Below are positions 22,523-34,865 of a stretch of 64,000 bases of DNA, piece by piece. Origin of the DNA: Cryptomeria japonica (taxonomy: Eukaryota; Streptophyta; Pinopsida; Cupressales; Cupressaceae). The stretch covers positions 17,246,285 through 17,310,284 of the forward strand of contig NC_081413.1 in assembly GCF_030272615.1 (NCBI RefSeq), given 5' to 3'. The position numbers were made by a program, and so were the translations under genes. Below the pieces are notes generated by a model that had not been told where the DNA came from, ran no database searches, and saw only the letters and a program-made list of their open reading frames with translations. Position 1 is the first letter of the stretch, and every line of letters begins with the position of its first letter.

Positions 22523-23510
22523 TGTAATGTCCCCTACTAGGAGGCTGCCAATTCCCAATGATTAACATACATCACTACTCATTATTTTTGCCTTTACAAT
22601 AATTACACAAACTAGGTAACTATGTTTGCTCTCAACCGTGGATGGGGATTTACTTGTCTAGGGCACGATGACACCACCTCCATAATGCAGCCCAGATTTC
22701 AGGAATATCATTCCATTCACCCTTGGGGCTCATAATGCAGCCCAGCTTTCAGGATCATCAGTCCATTCACCCTTGGGGCTCATCTATTTTTGGGATGGAT
22801 TTACTCTGCCTCTCCCTAACAACACCACGCCTCTCCTTGGGGAAGAATTAGAAATGATTAAGCAATTAGGCTATGAGTATACTAACTTCTCATGTATTAA
22901 GTATGACTGTCATACATATTGCAGTCTATATTAATATTACTACTAAATTCTGCATAAGAACATTATCAGGCTTCATATGTTAAGCATACATATTAAGCAC
23001 ATCCCCGTGCATACCACCAAGTACAGAGATGTTACTGCTTGTAACTTAATAAGCAGTTCTGATCTGATCTGATCGATGGTAATGTCACTGGATGCTTTGA
23101 TTCCTTTCTTTTATCTCTCAATGCGAGGGAGAGGTCATACCTTTTCATCATTTATGCCCTTTGGCAAGAGACACACCCTTTCCACCACTATAACATTTTG
23201 AAAGAGTGCAATTCTTCATCATATCTGCCCTTTGAAAGGGACACAACGTTTCATGATCAGATCTGCACTTCTGATTCCCAAATTATCCCCTCTCAAATGA
23301 GGTTCTCTTCTCCCCTTTCTATCTCATGTTCGAGGGAGTCACAACTTTTCATTGCATGTCTTTTGATCATTCATTAACTTAATTAAATTTTAATTACATT
23401 TAATTATATTCTTTTATATTTATATTTATATTTTATTTTTATTCTTCTGAATTTAAATATTATTATTATTCTTTACCATTAAATTCTATTTCAAAAGGGG
23501 GGACATTACA
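22523..23510. mobile_element. Solo LTR, Tat/gypsy family (target duplication GCAAA)
   Basis: A 988 bp solo LTR starting TGTAATGTCCCCTACTAGG and ending GGGGGGACATTACA, so the terminal inverted repeats are strong. Perfect 5 bp duplications GCAAA lie at 22518-22522 and 23511-23515. It is related to the LTR at 16316-18158 by its ends and by blocks near 22915-22990. A solo LTR with target duplication is the normal product of LTR-LTR recombination. Confidence 0.95.
22681..22780. repeat. 50 bp tandem duplication inside the solo LTR
   Basis: Two copies of a 50 bp unit beginning CATAATGCAGCCCAG (22681-22730 and 22731-22780) with about five differences. They end in CCCTTGGGGCT. Confidence 0.9.
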
Positions 23511-23830
23511 GCAAACAATAATGGGAGTGTCGTGTATTGTCAATTTGTACTGTCCATATATTTCATTGTTATTATTACAATTACGTCATTCCTTGCACAC
23601 CTAGACTTCCAACTGCTCTAGGTGTTTTTTGTTTATACATTTAATCTCTTTCAAATTTATTTGCTATGACTGTATTGGGTGTTTGCCTCATGTTTTTCTT
23701 TAGTAATTTCTTCACTCTTGGATTACAATTAACAACAACTACAAGGTGAGACATTTAGCCACAAGAATGGAGCATTAACTAGAGAACGCTTTTATTTGCA
23801 GTAATATATGTGTTTGCTTGGACTATATAC

Positions 23831-25958
23831 ATGATTTCCAATGTATAAGATATGCAGATTTGATAGTATCTTAATACTCAATCTAAATTCCAATGAAATG
23901 TTTGATCTTCAAAAGAAAAATTGATTAAATTCATAAGCTCATAAATACCTAAGGCCAATGCTTCGACAAAGCTCACTCCCAACTTAATAAATTTTCTATA
24001 ATGTAAGGATTTACATATATCAGATTTTTTTGATTGTGGGTTTTATGCACTTTTTCAGGAATCCTAGCTTCCAATGCATGAGTTACTAAGTTACTTTCAC
24101 AAAGTTTGAAAAGCAACTTACAAAATAAAAAATGCATTTACAACAGTATCATATGCTTCTACATTGATTTCTTGAAGAAGCAAAGAAGGAGAAAGGGTAA
24201 GAAGAAAGAAAGACTTGATCAATAGAAACCATTCTTAATAATTGGAACTACTTTCAGGTTTTATAAGCCATTATTCGCATACATGCTAGAATTTGAATAT
24301 AACAGAAATAATGGTGAGCCCCAATTTGACGTATGATTTAATACCATCAAATGGATTAAGCCTAAAATGGCAGTAGTGAAAATTCCCTATGATAAAATTT
24401 CATAAACATTCTTTGCTCTTTTTTTTTCAAACAATTAGTTCCTCTCAATTTTTTGAATTTCTGTGCCCTCGTATTTGCTCCCGATCTTCTTTGACTGGGT
24501 TGCTAGGCCAAATATCATAGTGATTCTTTCAACATGTCGAGGAAAGATAACTTTGAAGCTCTTCAACATTGCACAATCCCTCTGTTGGAGCTTGTTAACC
24601 TATGCTACAGAAGGCACCATAAAATATAAAGCTAAGGTGTTAAACCCTAATTGTGAGAGATGTACTTTTATAATGTATTTCTAAATAGACTGTAGGTGTT
24701 TGTTCAATGAACGTTTTGCTGCTCAAGATTTGTTTTCACGCCTATAATAGCTTCTACCAGTACATCAGATTGCACAGTGAAAGTAAACTGAAAGGAGGAG
24801 TTCACCTTAAATTCTGCAATTGCACAGTTTTGAAGAGAGAAATTTTAAGTCGTTTTAATATTTACAACTTCATTCTTCAAGTTGTGCATGGTCACTAGAA
24901 CCAGAACATCTTTTGCAATTCCATTTAGACATCACTAATTAAGTAATCTGGAAACGTGAGTAGCTGGTGTGGTGCCTTGGTCAATTTAGTGTGAAGAACT
25001 TGTACCTGTTACTTCAGTGCGTAATCTTTTCCATTTCTTCATCAAAAGTCTCCCTGCATTACTTATGCAGGGACTTTAGCTCTGACCTTGGTTCAATTGG
25101 TCCATCTTTCTTTTCCAAGACTCAATTCAGTATGCTCCTTTGTGGTAGTCATGAACATATGACCTTGTTTAATCCCTCATATGTAGTTACGCTTTCGCAT
25201 TTATTCAAGTAGGTTTCTTAGGGGTTTGTGCAATATTTGAGGCGAAAACATCTTGCACAGAGACTTGACATCCTTGGAAAGTTGCATGACAAAACCCCAA
25301 GAAAATTTAGTATGCAAATAAAGCAACTACGTTTTTTCACCTCTACCGTTGTTGTGAAGGTTCCCCTTCCTCTTCAGATTGATTTGGAATATGAGGAATC
25401 CCAATTTTGCCCAAATACATTACTTACTCTCCTTCATTCAATGCCTATTCTTTAAAGTGCTCAGAATGATTTGGGATATACCGTAGCACTTGCCAAGAGG
25501 CAATATCCTTTTCCCTTTATCTTAGCTATCACCTCCTGGTCATCTTTCGTTTGTCCATATGCCACACTAGTTTTAGAAGTTTGAGATGATCACGAGGTCT
25601 AATACTGTCTCACTGAATCAAAAGGCCATGATATCTCCTAATTTCACTTGGATAGTTTGGTATCTAAGGTATTCATGTTTGAGAATTATTGACAAATTGG
25701 GAAAAACCCCTAATCTTGGCTCAGATTTCCTGAAACTCCATGATAATATCGATAACATGCTTTCATTATTATAAGGTGCTTAGGAACATGTCGCAGAATT
25801 GAATGGGGTTTTGACAATGTCATCTTAAGCTTAGTTAATGAAAAGGTATCCCACGGAAACCAACTTTCGATCCTTTTATGTCTTCTTTTAATGCTGTAGG
25901 AATTTTGGGCATTTGAGAACTTGTGACTGCTCTGCGTTAAGGTGGAAATTGGTTAGAT
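23831..25958. other. Unassigned DNA with several short open frames
   Basis: About 2.1 kb without recognised gene or transposon landmarks. Three adjacent + strand frames (24967-25212, 25228-25455, 25586-25774) are longer than their surroundings and could be pieces of a decayed coding sequence. I do not recognise the peptide. Confidence 0.3.
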
Positions 25959-26160
25959 ACCAAAGTGTAATCAGAGTGATATCTATGAGCATACTAGGGA
26001 CTATATGCTATAAACATAACTTCTATACCAAAGTGTAACGAGGGTGATATTTATGACCATTTTAGGGACCATATACTATAAACACAACATCCATACCAAA
26101 GTGTAACCAGGGTGATATTTATGACCATATGGGGACCATATACTATATAGAATGTCCATA
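25959..26160. repeat. 68 bp minisatellite, three copies
   Basis: Units start at 25959, 26027 and 26095, each with ACCAAAGTGTAA and containing GGTGATATTTATGACCAT and a TATACTATA block. Units 1 and 2 are exactly 68 bp. Unit 3 is slightly shorter and more diverged at its end. Confidence 0.92.
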
Positions 26161-27901
26161 GTGGGATTTCAACTCAAAGTATATTATGTCAAATGACAAA
26201 GCACTACACAATGCATCTGTTAGACGTGAACACAAAATGTACGCCTTTGGCAACACTATTCAACTATTTCTCTTAATTGAATAAAATAATATCTACAAAA
26301 ATTGAGGATTACATTCTATAGCAAAATAATATCGAGTAGTTGGAATGTTCCCTTGTCAAGCCTAGTTAGTTTGTGCTCCTCTAGGCTAATAGGTAATTGT
26401 AAAGGGGCTCCAAAGATCATGGAGAGTGTGGGGTCAGTTTTTCTTGGCATCGAGCTCAGTTGGCATTATAGACCACACTGAAGCTTTCAAAAGTGTTTTC
26501 TACTATCATTATCACACTGCTTCAATTATATCATGGGGTGATTTTGGATTTTGAAGTTTCGGCAAATTTTTTTGCAACTTGGGTGGATTATTTAAAATAT
26601 ACACTTAAGTTTCTTATGTTTAATGTTAAATTATTTACGTAAGTAATATATTTTATAAAGTTGCTTTATGTCCCCTCAAAGGGAAAAGTGAAGGAAGAAT
26701 TGCACATCAAAGTCGTTTTAATAACTCAAAAAGGTTTTATTTATTTTTTGGTGGGAAATGAATTATTTTATAATTTTAAATTGGTTTTTTTCCTGCAAAG
26801 CTATAAAATGAGGTTGGGCGTTTCACTTGCATATATGTTATCGGATTGAACATGCGTGTTGTTCCTTGATCTTTTGAGGATAAAAACTCTCTTTAGATTT
26901 TTAGTTTTGGGTTTGAAAGATAAGCTCTTATCAGCTTGAAGTGGTTTTATGCAGGAATCATCGCTATTCTTTACATAGTTTTTAGAGTGAGCTTTTAGTA
27001 TGAAGATTTTTTTGCAGTATTCTAAGTTTTAAGAATATATGATATGATTTGCTAATCTTTTTTGAGATTTTGGTGTGTTGTTGAGTGGTACTTGTTGGTC
27101 TTTTTATTGGCCATACAATTCTCATTTGTAGGTTATACAACCCATTTAGATGGTCGACTTGGTTGTTAGCAATTTGAAATTGACTTGGGGTTTGTGTAAG
27201 GTATTTTTAACAACATTTTGTCTTTGCTTGAGGAAATTTGAAGGTTGTTGGAATTCATATCTATTGGGTCACGCCTCTTACACAATGCACCTATAGGGTT
27301 GGCAATTTGTAGGTTGAAACACTCAGGTTTTGGAAACTTCTTCATCACCTTTGATTGTGCCTAGTCCAATTCTATCATTTTTAGGGATTTGTATGTAGGA
27401 TAAATGCAGTTTGTTGTTGATGGGTTTGATAAAAAAGTGGTTCAAACCTATAAATTGCTATTCATTTGGTCATCTTGAGGCTAATTGTTAGTGCTTGGAA
27501 TGTGTGAAGTTGTTGGGACTTCTTTGGGGGTGATCTATTCAAGATTGGTAGGAGTTTTGATGAATTCACATTGTCGTTTGACTTGCAACAAGTGTATTTT
27601 CAAATCGTCTACCTTAAGTCATTTTTAGATATGTGATACCTTATGCAACAACGTATATTATGATTACCAGACTTATTATGAACTTTTAGCTATATTTCGT
27701 AAGGTACAATTGTTATTATTGATCGAGTAAAACATATGGCCTTTTGTACATTTCTTGATGTGTAATTCAATTGATACAATGTTGCATCCTATATGTTATT
27801 TTGTATCAACAATTTCCAGAAATGTTACATCTTTGTTAATGTGTTTATGTCAATGCTTCATATTTGGCAAAATAAAATAAAATTGAGGGTGGTTATTATA
27901 G
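26161..27901 (+). other. Possible degenerate gypsy LTR
   Basis: No coding sequence is recognised. The segment ends at a primer-site-like motif (27902) and includes a TATA-like CTATAAAAT near 26800, so its right part may be a decayed + strand LTR. Terminal repeats were not found. Confidence 0.3.
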
Positions 27902-27913
27902 TGGTATTAGAGT
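27902..27913 (+). other. PBS-like motif
   Basis: TGGTATTAGAGT is close to TGGTATCAGAGC, the initiator tRNA-Met primer site. A gag-like remnant follows within about 150 bp. Confidence 0.4.
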
Positions 27914-28039
27914 TGGATATTTTGCTAGCTCATGCCTTTAATCCTATTATGTATCGGTAAAATTTCTTATAAGTGATTGAGAACTTTGTTACTACACTAG
28001 AGCAGAAAAAACTTGTTCCTCAAAACCCACATACCCTAG

Positions 28040-28300
28040 TTGAAGATCCTCTTTTCAGTAGTTCAAAAAGTACAAGAGGGTTTGACTACGAACAATGATA
28101 GTTCTTCACAATTCACAAACCATAGCTCACCTAGAAATATGACAAAAACAAAAAATGGAGGAGTTAGTTCAATTAGTCCAAATATTAGAGCAAAGAGGAA
28201 ATTTGATGCTATGCTGGATATGATGTCAAAGATGTTAGTTAAGTTGAATCAAGGTACGTCTTAGGTTACTGCAGTGTAGAATAGTGAAACAATTTCATCA
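28040..28300 (+). pseudogene. Possible gag N-terminus remnant
   Basis: An open frame (28040-28264), with an overlapping frame reading MEELVQLVQILEQR, is similar in style to the N-terminal part of gypsy Gag proteins. It lies just downstream of a PBS-like motif. No zinc knuckle, protease or RT follows, so the element is truncated here. Assignment is weak. Confidence 0.35.
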
Positions 28301-28940
28301 AATCAGCAAAACGCTAATGGAAAAATAATTGCAATAGTATTGGGTCTATTCCCAATCTACTTCAACCTACTTTCAAACATTAGGAGTATAGGGTGATAGT
28401 ATAAATTAGTGTCACTTTTTATAAAATAATTGACCAATATAAATAAACATTTCCAACTTCAACCGCATAAAATGGCATTTATGTTTTGTATTTCAAAATG
28501 ATGTAAATTTACACAGTGTAGAACTCTTGATGAGGTTTATACTTGTAATTAAAAAAATGATTGTGTTTTATTATAAATTTAAGGGCATAATTTGAATTGT
28601 TGAAATTTTTTGACAATTGAGGTTCAGTAATGTCACAAAAGAAGATCAAATAATATTATTTTTCCTTGATTTTTTATTTCTCAAATAAATAACTTCAATA
28701 TCTAGTGCATGGAAAAAAAATAAAAATTTAATGAATATTTTTCTCATAATAACATTTTCGAGTCAAACATACTAGACAATCATAGTTTTCATATAACATC
28801 AATTTTATCTAACTTTTTAATGTCATTTTTAGATAAATTATACTCTTTTGGAGAGGATTCTCCTCTATGGTGAACCATATATTAATTAAAAAATTTGAAT
28901 ATGTTTTTTTTTTAAAATTTCAAATGAGCCTCATCTTTTA
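28301..28940. other. AT-rich DNA, nothing recognised
   Basis: Strongly AT-rich with homopolymer runs. No open frame of interest or repeat structure was seen before the LINE-1 fragment starts. Confidence 0.4.
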
Positions 28941-31228
28941 TTTTAACATTCTAATGAATGCTAGTCTTTGTGGTTTTTTCACCTCAACACAAGGTATTCA
29001 TCATCTCCATTCCTCTTCATCTTGTTGGTTGAGGCCTTGAGTAAATCCATCAAAGCAACTCATTCCTCTTCTTTGTGGCAAGGTGTGAGGATTTCCTCAT
29101 TTCCAGAATCTTTTACCCATTGCCTTGTTGAAAACAACAACCTCTTTTTCAGCCAAGCTTCAATGGTAAAATCAAAGTCAATTAAAAATTTTCTTGATGA
29201 TTATTTTGTTGCTACAAGATAGTTCATAAATAGAGAAATCTATTATCTTTTTCATGAACACCCCTTTTTTTATGAAATCTGTTAAAATCTTTGATCCAAG
29301 AGCATCTTCTCAGATTGTTGGGCTTCTTTGTTGAAATTCTTCCTTGTAAATATCTCGATTTACTCTTTTTTACAGGTAAAGAGAAGCATCTTTTTTGGGA
29401 TAAAAGTGATTTCTACCATTTCTAGCAGAATTCTTACTTGGAAATTTAAATGGCTTCCTTTGGCAAGCAAATTGACTATGATAAAATTAGTCTTAGAGTG
29501 TAATTCCCATTTACCTCATGACGATCCTCAAGATGCCCAAGGGCCCACTACTGATTTGCAAAAAACTTTGAGGTCTTTCCTTTGGGTTGATAACTTGCGA
29601 ACTAAGGATAAAATTTCATTGGTGCTTGGGACAAGATTTGTACTACTAAAGAGCTAGGTTGTGCAAGAATTAGAAACATGTTCATCCAAAATAGAGCGTT
29701 GGGAGCCAAAATGATTTGGTGCAAACTTTTAAGACATAAGTATTTAGATGGTTTGGAAAGGGAAAGGACCTTTACTTTGAAAAATCTGCCTGCTGGATCC
29801 AAAATGTGGAACTTAATGTTCTCCTACACAGATGTTCTTCTTCCACGCATCTCTTGGGACATTCATAATAGGAAAAGGGCTTTATTTGAGAAGACTTGGG
29901 TATGGTCACAAACCTCTAAATTTTTAAGGAACTTGGGTAATCATTGAGATGTTGTTGAAACAAGTTTGGGTCACAAGGATATAAACCATTTTGTAGTGGA
30001 TTCCTCTTTCTTTCCTTCTCAAGTATTATGATTTTCACTTGATTTCGATTCAGAGGAAAATTTCTTTGAAACGAGTGCTTGCCTTAAGAATTATCCTTCT
30101 TTCCCAAAAGGATGATGAAGTTATATGCTCGAAATCTCCTTCTGGTTCTTACAATGTGAAGAATGGTTATAAATCTCTAACTGGTGAAGAGAAAGGGAAT
30201 AGTTGGCCTTCAAGGCTATTTTGGGGAACTTCTATCTTTCCTAAAGTGGGTGGTTTTGCTTGGTTGACCATTCAAGATAGGATTTTAATTGCCATGAGGT
30301 TTGACAAATTGGGGATCACCCCTCTTTTCCTTTGTTTTTTGTGTCGACAATGTTATGAGAGCACTAGTCACTTGCTTCTTCATTGCACCTTTGCTCACAT
30401 TGTTGGTCTTGGCTTAAATCAAGGCTAGATTGGTTTCCCCTCGTGCATTGTTCTCTTTTTTATCAATTTCAATGTTGGCCATTTCTCTATAGTACTACTT
30501 TTTCTTGCATTTGGGAATTAAGTCTATCCATACTTATTTGGACTATTTGGCCGGAAAGAAATAATAGAATATTTAAGAAGCGTGCTCCTTTGGTTGAGGT
30601 GGTTTTGCAAAGGATTGAGAAATCCATTTCAGACGTCACTATGAACCATGTTTTAAAGAATTGTAGCAAAACATTTGTATTCTCCTCTTGAGATGAGACC
30701 ATTTTGAATAAATGTCACTTGTTAATTTCCCATCCACAGCAGGGATCAATGCCTCAACAAGACACAAATCTTGCCATTGGAAGCAAGATGGATTCCACCA
30801 ACTGTTGAACTTTTTAAGCTAAATTTTGATGTTGCCGCTAGGGGCAACCCGTGCATTTCAGGTGCTGACGTAATGTTTAGGAATCATGAAGGTACAATTT
30901 TTGAAGCAGCATGTAAGGCATTGCCTTTGGGTAGTAATAATGTGGCAGATTTCTCAATGCTTGATTTTTTTTTTCCTTGGTTGTAAGTTCACTCTTTAAA
31001 CGTATTTAGATTGGAGGGGATTCCTTGATTATAGTGTGCAGTATCATGTAAAACAATGGTTGCTTGGAACTTGTGCTACATTTTGAAACAAATTATGACT
31101 CTTCTAAAGAATTTTAACTTTTATGAAATTTCACATTGCTATAGGGAAGCTAACCATTTTGATAATGTTTTTAGCTAATAAGGACATTGATGAGAAAATT
31201 TTGATGAAAATCTTTTCAAAACAAGAGC
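28941..31228 (+). pseudogene. LINE-1: 5'-truncated L1-type LINE ORF2
   Basis: Decayed non-LTR retrotransposon reading left to right. The RT palm is recognisable as SSPFLFILLVEALSK (about 28990), but the catalytic FADD box is lost (LVENNN at about 29120). The RT thumb follows with WKFKWLPLASKLTMIK (about 29445) and FLWVDN (about 29580). A zf-RVT domain has SGSYNVKNGY (about 30145), FAWLTIQDRIL and CFLCRQCYESTSHLLLHC (30340-30390), then IIWTIWPERNNRIF-like sequence (about 30530). A C-terminal RNase H starts NFDVAARGNP (about 30825) and decays through HCYREANHF (about 31150). Many frameshifts and stops. Endonuclease and the N-terminal RT are missing. It runs directly into the 142 bp array. Confidence 0.9.
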
Positions 31229-31938
31229 TTATTGTTGATGAATTGTGTCAAAATGTTGTGTCTCATGATTGACCTATTCCCATACAATCCACTTAAAAAG
31301 GCACTTTTGTATTAATTTGGTTCCTGCACTTCTCCCTTGGTGTTGTTCAACATTTTTTGTCCATCCTTACTTATTGTTGATGAATTGTGTCAAAATGTTG
31401 TGTCTCATGATTGACCTATTCCCATACAATCCACTTAAAAAGGCACTTTTGTATTAATTTGGTTCCTGCACTTCTCCCTTGGTGTTGTTCAACATTTTTT
31501 GTCCATCCTTACTTATTGTTGATGAATTGTGTCAAAGTGCTTTGTCTCATGATTGACCTATTCCCATACAATCCACTTAAAAAGGCACTTTTGTATTAAT
31601 TTGGTTCCTGCACTTCTCCCTTGGTGTTGTTCAACATTTTTTGTCCATCCTTACTTATTGTTGATGAATTGTGTCAAAGTGCTTTGTCTCATGATTGACC
31701 TATTCCCATACAATCCACTTAAAAAGGCACTTTTGTATTAATTTGGTTCCTGCACTTCTCCCTTGGTGTTGTTCAACATTTTTTGTCCATCCTTACTTAT
31801 TGTTGATGAATTGTGTCAAAATGCTTTGTCTCATGATTGACCTATTCCCATACAATCCACTTAAAAAGGCACTTTTGTATTAATTTGGTTCCTGCACTTC
31901 TCCCTTGGTGTTGTTCAACATTTTTTGTCCATCCTTAT
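31229..31938. repeat. 142 bp tandem array, five copies
   Basis: Five head-to-tail units start at 31229, 31371, 31513, 31655 and 31797, each exactly 142 bp. They are nearly identical outside one variable spot: ATGTTGTG in units 1-2, GTGCTTTG in units 3-4, ATGCTTTG in unit 5. The array sits at the 3' end of LINE-1. Identical 62-codon frames in units 1-4 are a by-product of the repeat. Confidence 0.97.
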
Positions 31939-32599
31939 GTTGTTACTAGCTCTCATTGGATAAAGTGGATAGTTTGTGTCTTGTTTTTTTTGCAATTCAA
32001 AATTTACTATTAAATCCTATGTGCCATGTGCCATGTGTAATAGAAAAAGTTGGATGATGTGTAATTTGTGGTTGCTGAGTCAATGTAGACATGATTTCTT
32101 CTGGTTGAGTTGGATTGTGCTTCTATGTCACATTTATTGATGATTACATCATATTTGTCTAGTTTGGGATTGCATATTATAATAATTGTCTTTGAGCTTC
32201 TTGTCGTCCTTCAGCTCACACCATTATATTTTTTCTCGTGTTTGGATTACCACATCATGCCTTTCACCTTTGCTAAAGATTGCAAGGACTATTACAGATT
32301 AATATTAATCCTTTTTTTTCGTCTTTTTTTTAGGGCTCAACTATGATGTTTCATATGGTTAAATGTGAATGACAACTTTTCTTTCATATCTTTTTTTTTG
32401 CACCAACTAAACTTATTTGTACCTCAGCTCATGCTCTCTCATTTGGATTTTGATGTGTTAATAATGAAGAGCCAATGCTTGTGTGTTGAATGAATGAGCT
32501 CCATATTAATTGATCGACGACCTATCCATTTTCACATGTGATGGTGGAAAATTAGGGGCCCTCCTTGTACCATATTGTACTATGTTTTTGCATGTCTTA

Positions 32600-32936
32600 A
32601 ACGGGGTGTTCATTCTTGAAACCAAAGAAAATGCGCTCTACACAAGATGCTTCATGCCCGAAACCAAACGTAGCATTTATATGTCTTATACGGGATGCAC
32701 ATATTTGAAACCAGAGCAAACAAACTTACACAAGATGTCCTTGAAACTAGGCATATATTTGTCTTACACAAGGTTACACATTTTTCAAACCATAGCAAAC
32801 AAACTCTTACACTAGATGTTCCTGATACCAAACACACATTTGCATTTTCATTTCATGTATTACACATGTTGCATGCTCGAAACCAGAGAAAACAAACTCT
32901 TATACAGGATGCTTAACACCTGAAACCATATAGTTG
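32600..32936. repeat. Degenerate ~95 bp tandem repeats, about 3.5 copies
   Basis: Recurring phrases GAAACCA(G/A)AG(C)AAACAAACTCTTACAC, AGATG(T/C)TCC(T)TGAAACCAAAC and CATTTGTCTTA(C/T)AC define units near 32600, 32690, 32783 and 32881. Copies are well diverged. Confidence 0.7.
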
Positions 32937-33000
32937 CATAGACACAATAGGATGAGTGGAACTAGCAGAACACAACTAATATTCCTACTCTCCTCTCCAA

Positions 33001-33136
33001 CATGGATCACCTAGAAAAACATAACTAGAAACACAACTAGAATGTGCTATCCATGTCTTCTCTCAATCTTCTTCTCATGGATCACCTAGAAAAACACAAC
33101 TAGAGTGTGATATCCATGCCTCTCTTTTCTTCTCCT
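33001..33136. repeat. Diverged tandem duplication
   Basis: CATGGATCACCTAGAAAAAC begins both halves (33001 and 33076), and both continue through CACAACTAGA, ATCCATG and TCTTCTC. The second copy is shorter. Confidence 0.75.
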
Positions 33137-33535
33137 CATGAGCTCATAGCTTTTCTATTTGTAGTTCATGGTTTGGTGCATGCTCTTGCTCTTTTCATGT
33201 GATTGCTTGTGTCCTTGTGATGGCATTTTACGAAAGATATTAGTGGTTGAGACATTTTGATTATTGAGGTCTCTTCGGCTAGTTGACTTGAGGTCTGGTT
33301 TTGGTTTTTTAGCTTTTGTGTTGTGTCTTTTGCCTTTTGTCATTCTTTCTTTTTTGTCGTTGTCTTGTTTTGTGTGCCCTTGCATGCGATTGTGTGAATT
33401 ATGATCTTAAGATTGGGGGCTTAGTTCCTTGAAATTAGTTGTCTTATATTGTTTGTGATTTCGCTCCTATTTGCTCCTCTCTCTCATCTTTCATCTACTT
33501 TACCACAAATATTTGCATAGGCTCATACTCTTAAT

Positions 33536-33550
33536 AAAGTGAGGGCTAAA
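33536..33550 (+). other. Polypurine tract before a gypsy LTR
   Basis: AAAGTGAGGGCTAAA immediately precedes an LTR start TGTAGCC. It closely parallels AAAGTGGGGGCAAAA before TGTAGTG at 51796. Confidence 0.65.
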
Positions 33551-34450
33551 TGTAGCCTCGTAAATTGTCACCAGGCCCATGTACTTCTCATGTTTGTGCC
33601 CTCTACTTTAGCGTGTCCTATCCTCATCTCCTTTCTGGGTCTGTTTGTGCCTATTCTCCAACTTTGAGGATATGAACAACCTTTTGTGGGTCTTACCATG
33701 GGATACCCACCCCATTTTAGCATACTTTTGGCCCTAATTGTGGTGGGACCAGGGCATGGAACGCCCTGGTCTAGACCATGACACCTAAAAATGCTATGAT
33801 CTCGCTCAATTAGGCCCTAATTTGAAATGGGGTCGGGGCTATATATTGCCGGTAAGATTTGATCCTCGTGGCTCCGCATGATTGTTGGAGGTCGATCTAA
33901 TCAGTAATGTACCTAGAAGCCCCTACATAAAGACACTTTATCAACCTAATTTCACCTAACAATTTAAGCATTCTAAGTCCTACATCTCTAACATCCATGA
34001 AACATTCATAATCAAGTAAATTTAGAGATCTTCAAGGTTGCATATTCATCATCAAGCATTGTGGAGCAAAATTACATCAATCTTATGTAAGCATGTATGT
34101 GTGATCGGGGTTTTGTGTTTGTCATTCCATCTATACAACACTTGTGATTTCATTTAAAGAGCAAATCATCATCATCAAGTGCAGATCTAAGGTATATCTA
34201 TTCAGCATTTATTTCAATATTTGCATTATTTCATTCAATGTTAATTCCTAAACCGTAAGTCAAACCCCTATTCCCAACTATTTCCCCCTTCTTTCTGCGT
34301 GCAAGAAATAGGTACATAGTTGTGTTCGGGAGGATCGACATAATTCGCAAAGATGAACATATAGAACTTTCGATCGAGAGAAATTCAAAGGACCATGGCA
34401 AATTGATACTACCTAGTCCCAAAAATTTAGGTCGAACTTCTAGGAATAGA
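33551..34450 (+). repeat. Tat-type gypsy LTR (3' LTR or remnant)
   Basis: Starts TGTAGCCTCGTAAATTG after a polypurine tract. It resembles the start of the Tat LTRs at 42651 and 51796 (TGTAGTGTCCTAAATTG). A TATA box GGCTATATATTG lies near 33836-33850. The right end is not defined because the next LTR element seems to have inserted near 34450-34500. No matching coding region lies to its left. Confidence 0.6.
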
Positions 34451-34499
34451 TCCGTGACATCTTATTTTGCCTAGATCCAGGTTGGTGTCTCCATACGAC

Positions 34500-34824
34500 A
34501 CCAATAGTAGCTCGTTAATTAGATATTCTAGAATAATGACATGACTACCAAAGGTGTTAGGAACTAAAACAAAGCAACGCAACATAACATTTCATTATTT
34601 GACAAAAGAACCATCAGTAAACTAGAACAAAAAGAACTTTTTTTTGCATTATGAAAAAAATTGATTACAAAGATTCACCTACATCCTATATGCTATCTTA
34701 CAATCAAAATCCAAAACATCCCTACTCTCTTGTGCCCCGATAACAAACTTTCCACAAACCACATATCAGACTTAGAGTACAACTTTTTTGTACTATTTTG
34801 CATTTCTCTCTCCCAACCCGAGAA

Positions 34825-34865
<41 letters not shown>

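Larger units (their letters stand above)
22233..23830. repeat. Tandem duplication unit 3, split by a solo LTR
   Basis: Left part 22233-22522 and right part 23511 to about 23830 together follow the landmark order of units 1 and 2: GTCAAGAGTCTTAGC, TTATCTTCAAGACAAAAT, then after the interruption GTCAATTTGTAC, ACACCTAGACTTC, AAGAATGGAGCAT. The interruption is the solo LTR at 22523-23510. Confidence 0.75.
31939..33535. other. Unassigned DNA with degenerate repeats
   Basis: No gene recognised. It holds a degenerate ~95 bp repeat region (32600-32936) and a ~70 bp duplication (33001-33136). The right end, just before a polypurine tract, could be the 3' untranslated part of a gypsy element, but no pol sequence is present. 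Confidence 0.35.

Noticed and set aside
31269-31883. Four identical 62-codon + strand frames
   Set aside because: They are the same frame repeated by the 142 bp array; no domain or start context supports translation.
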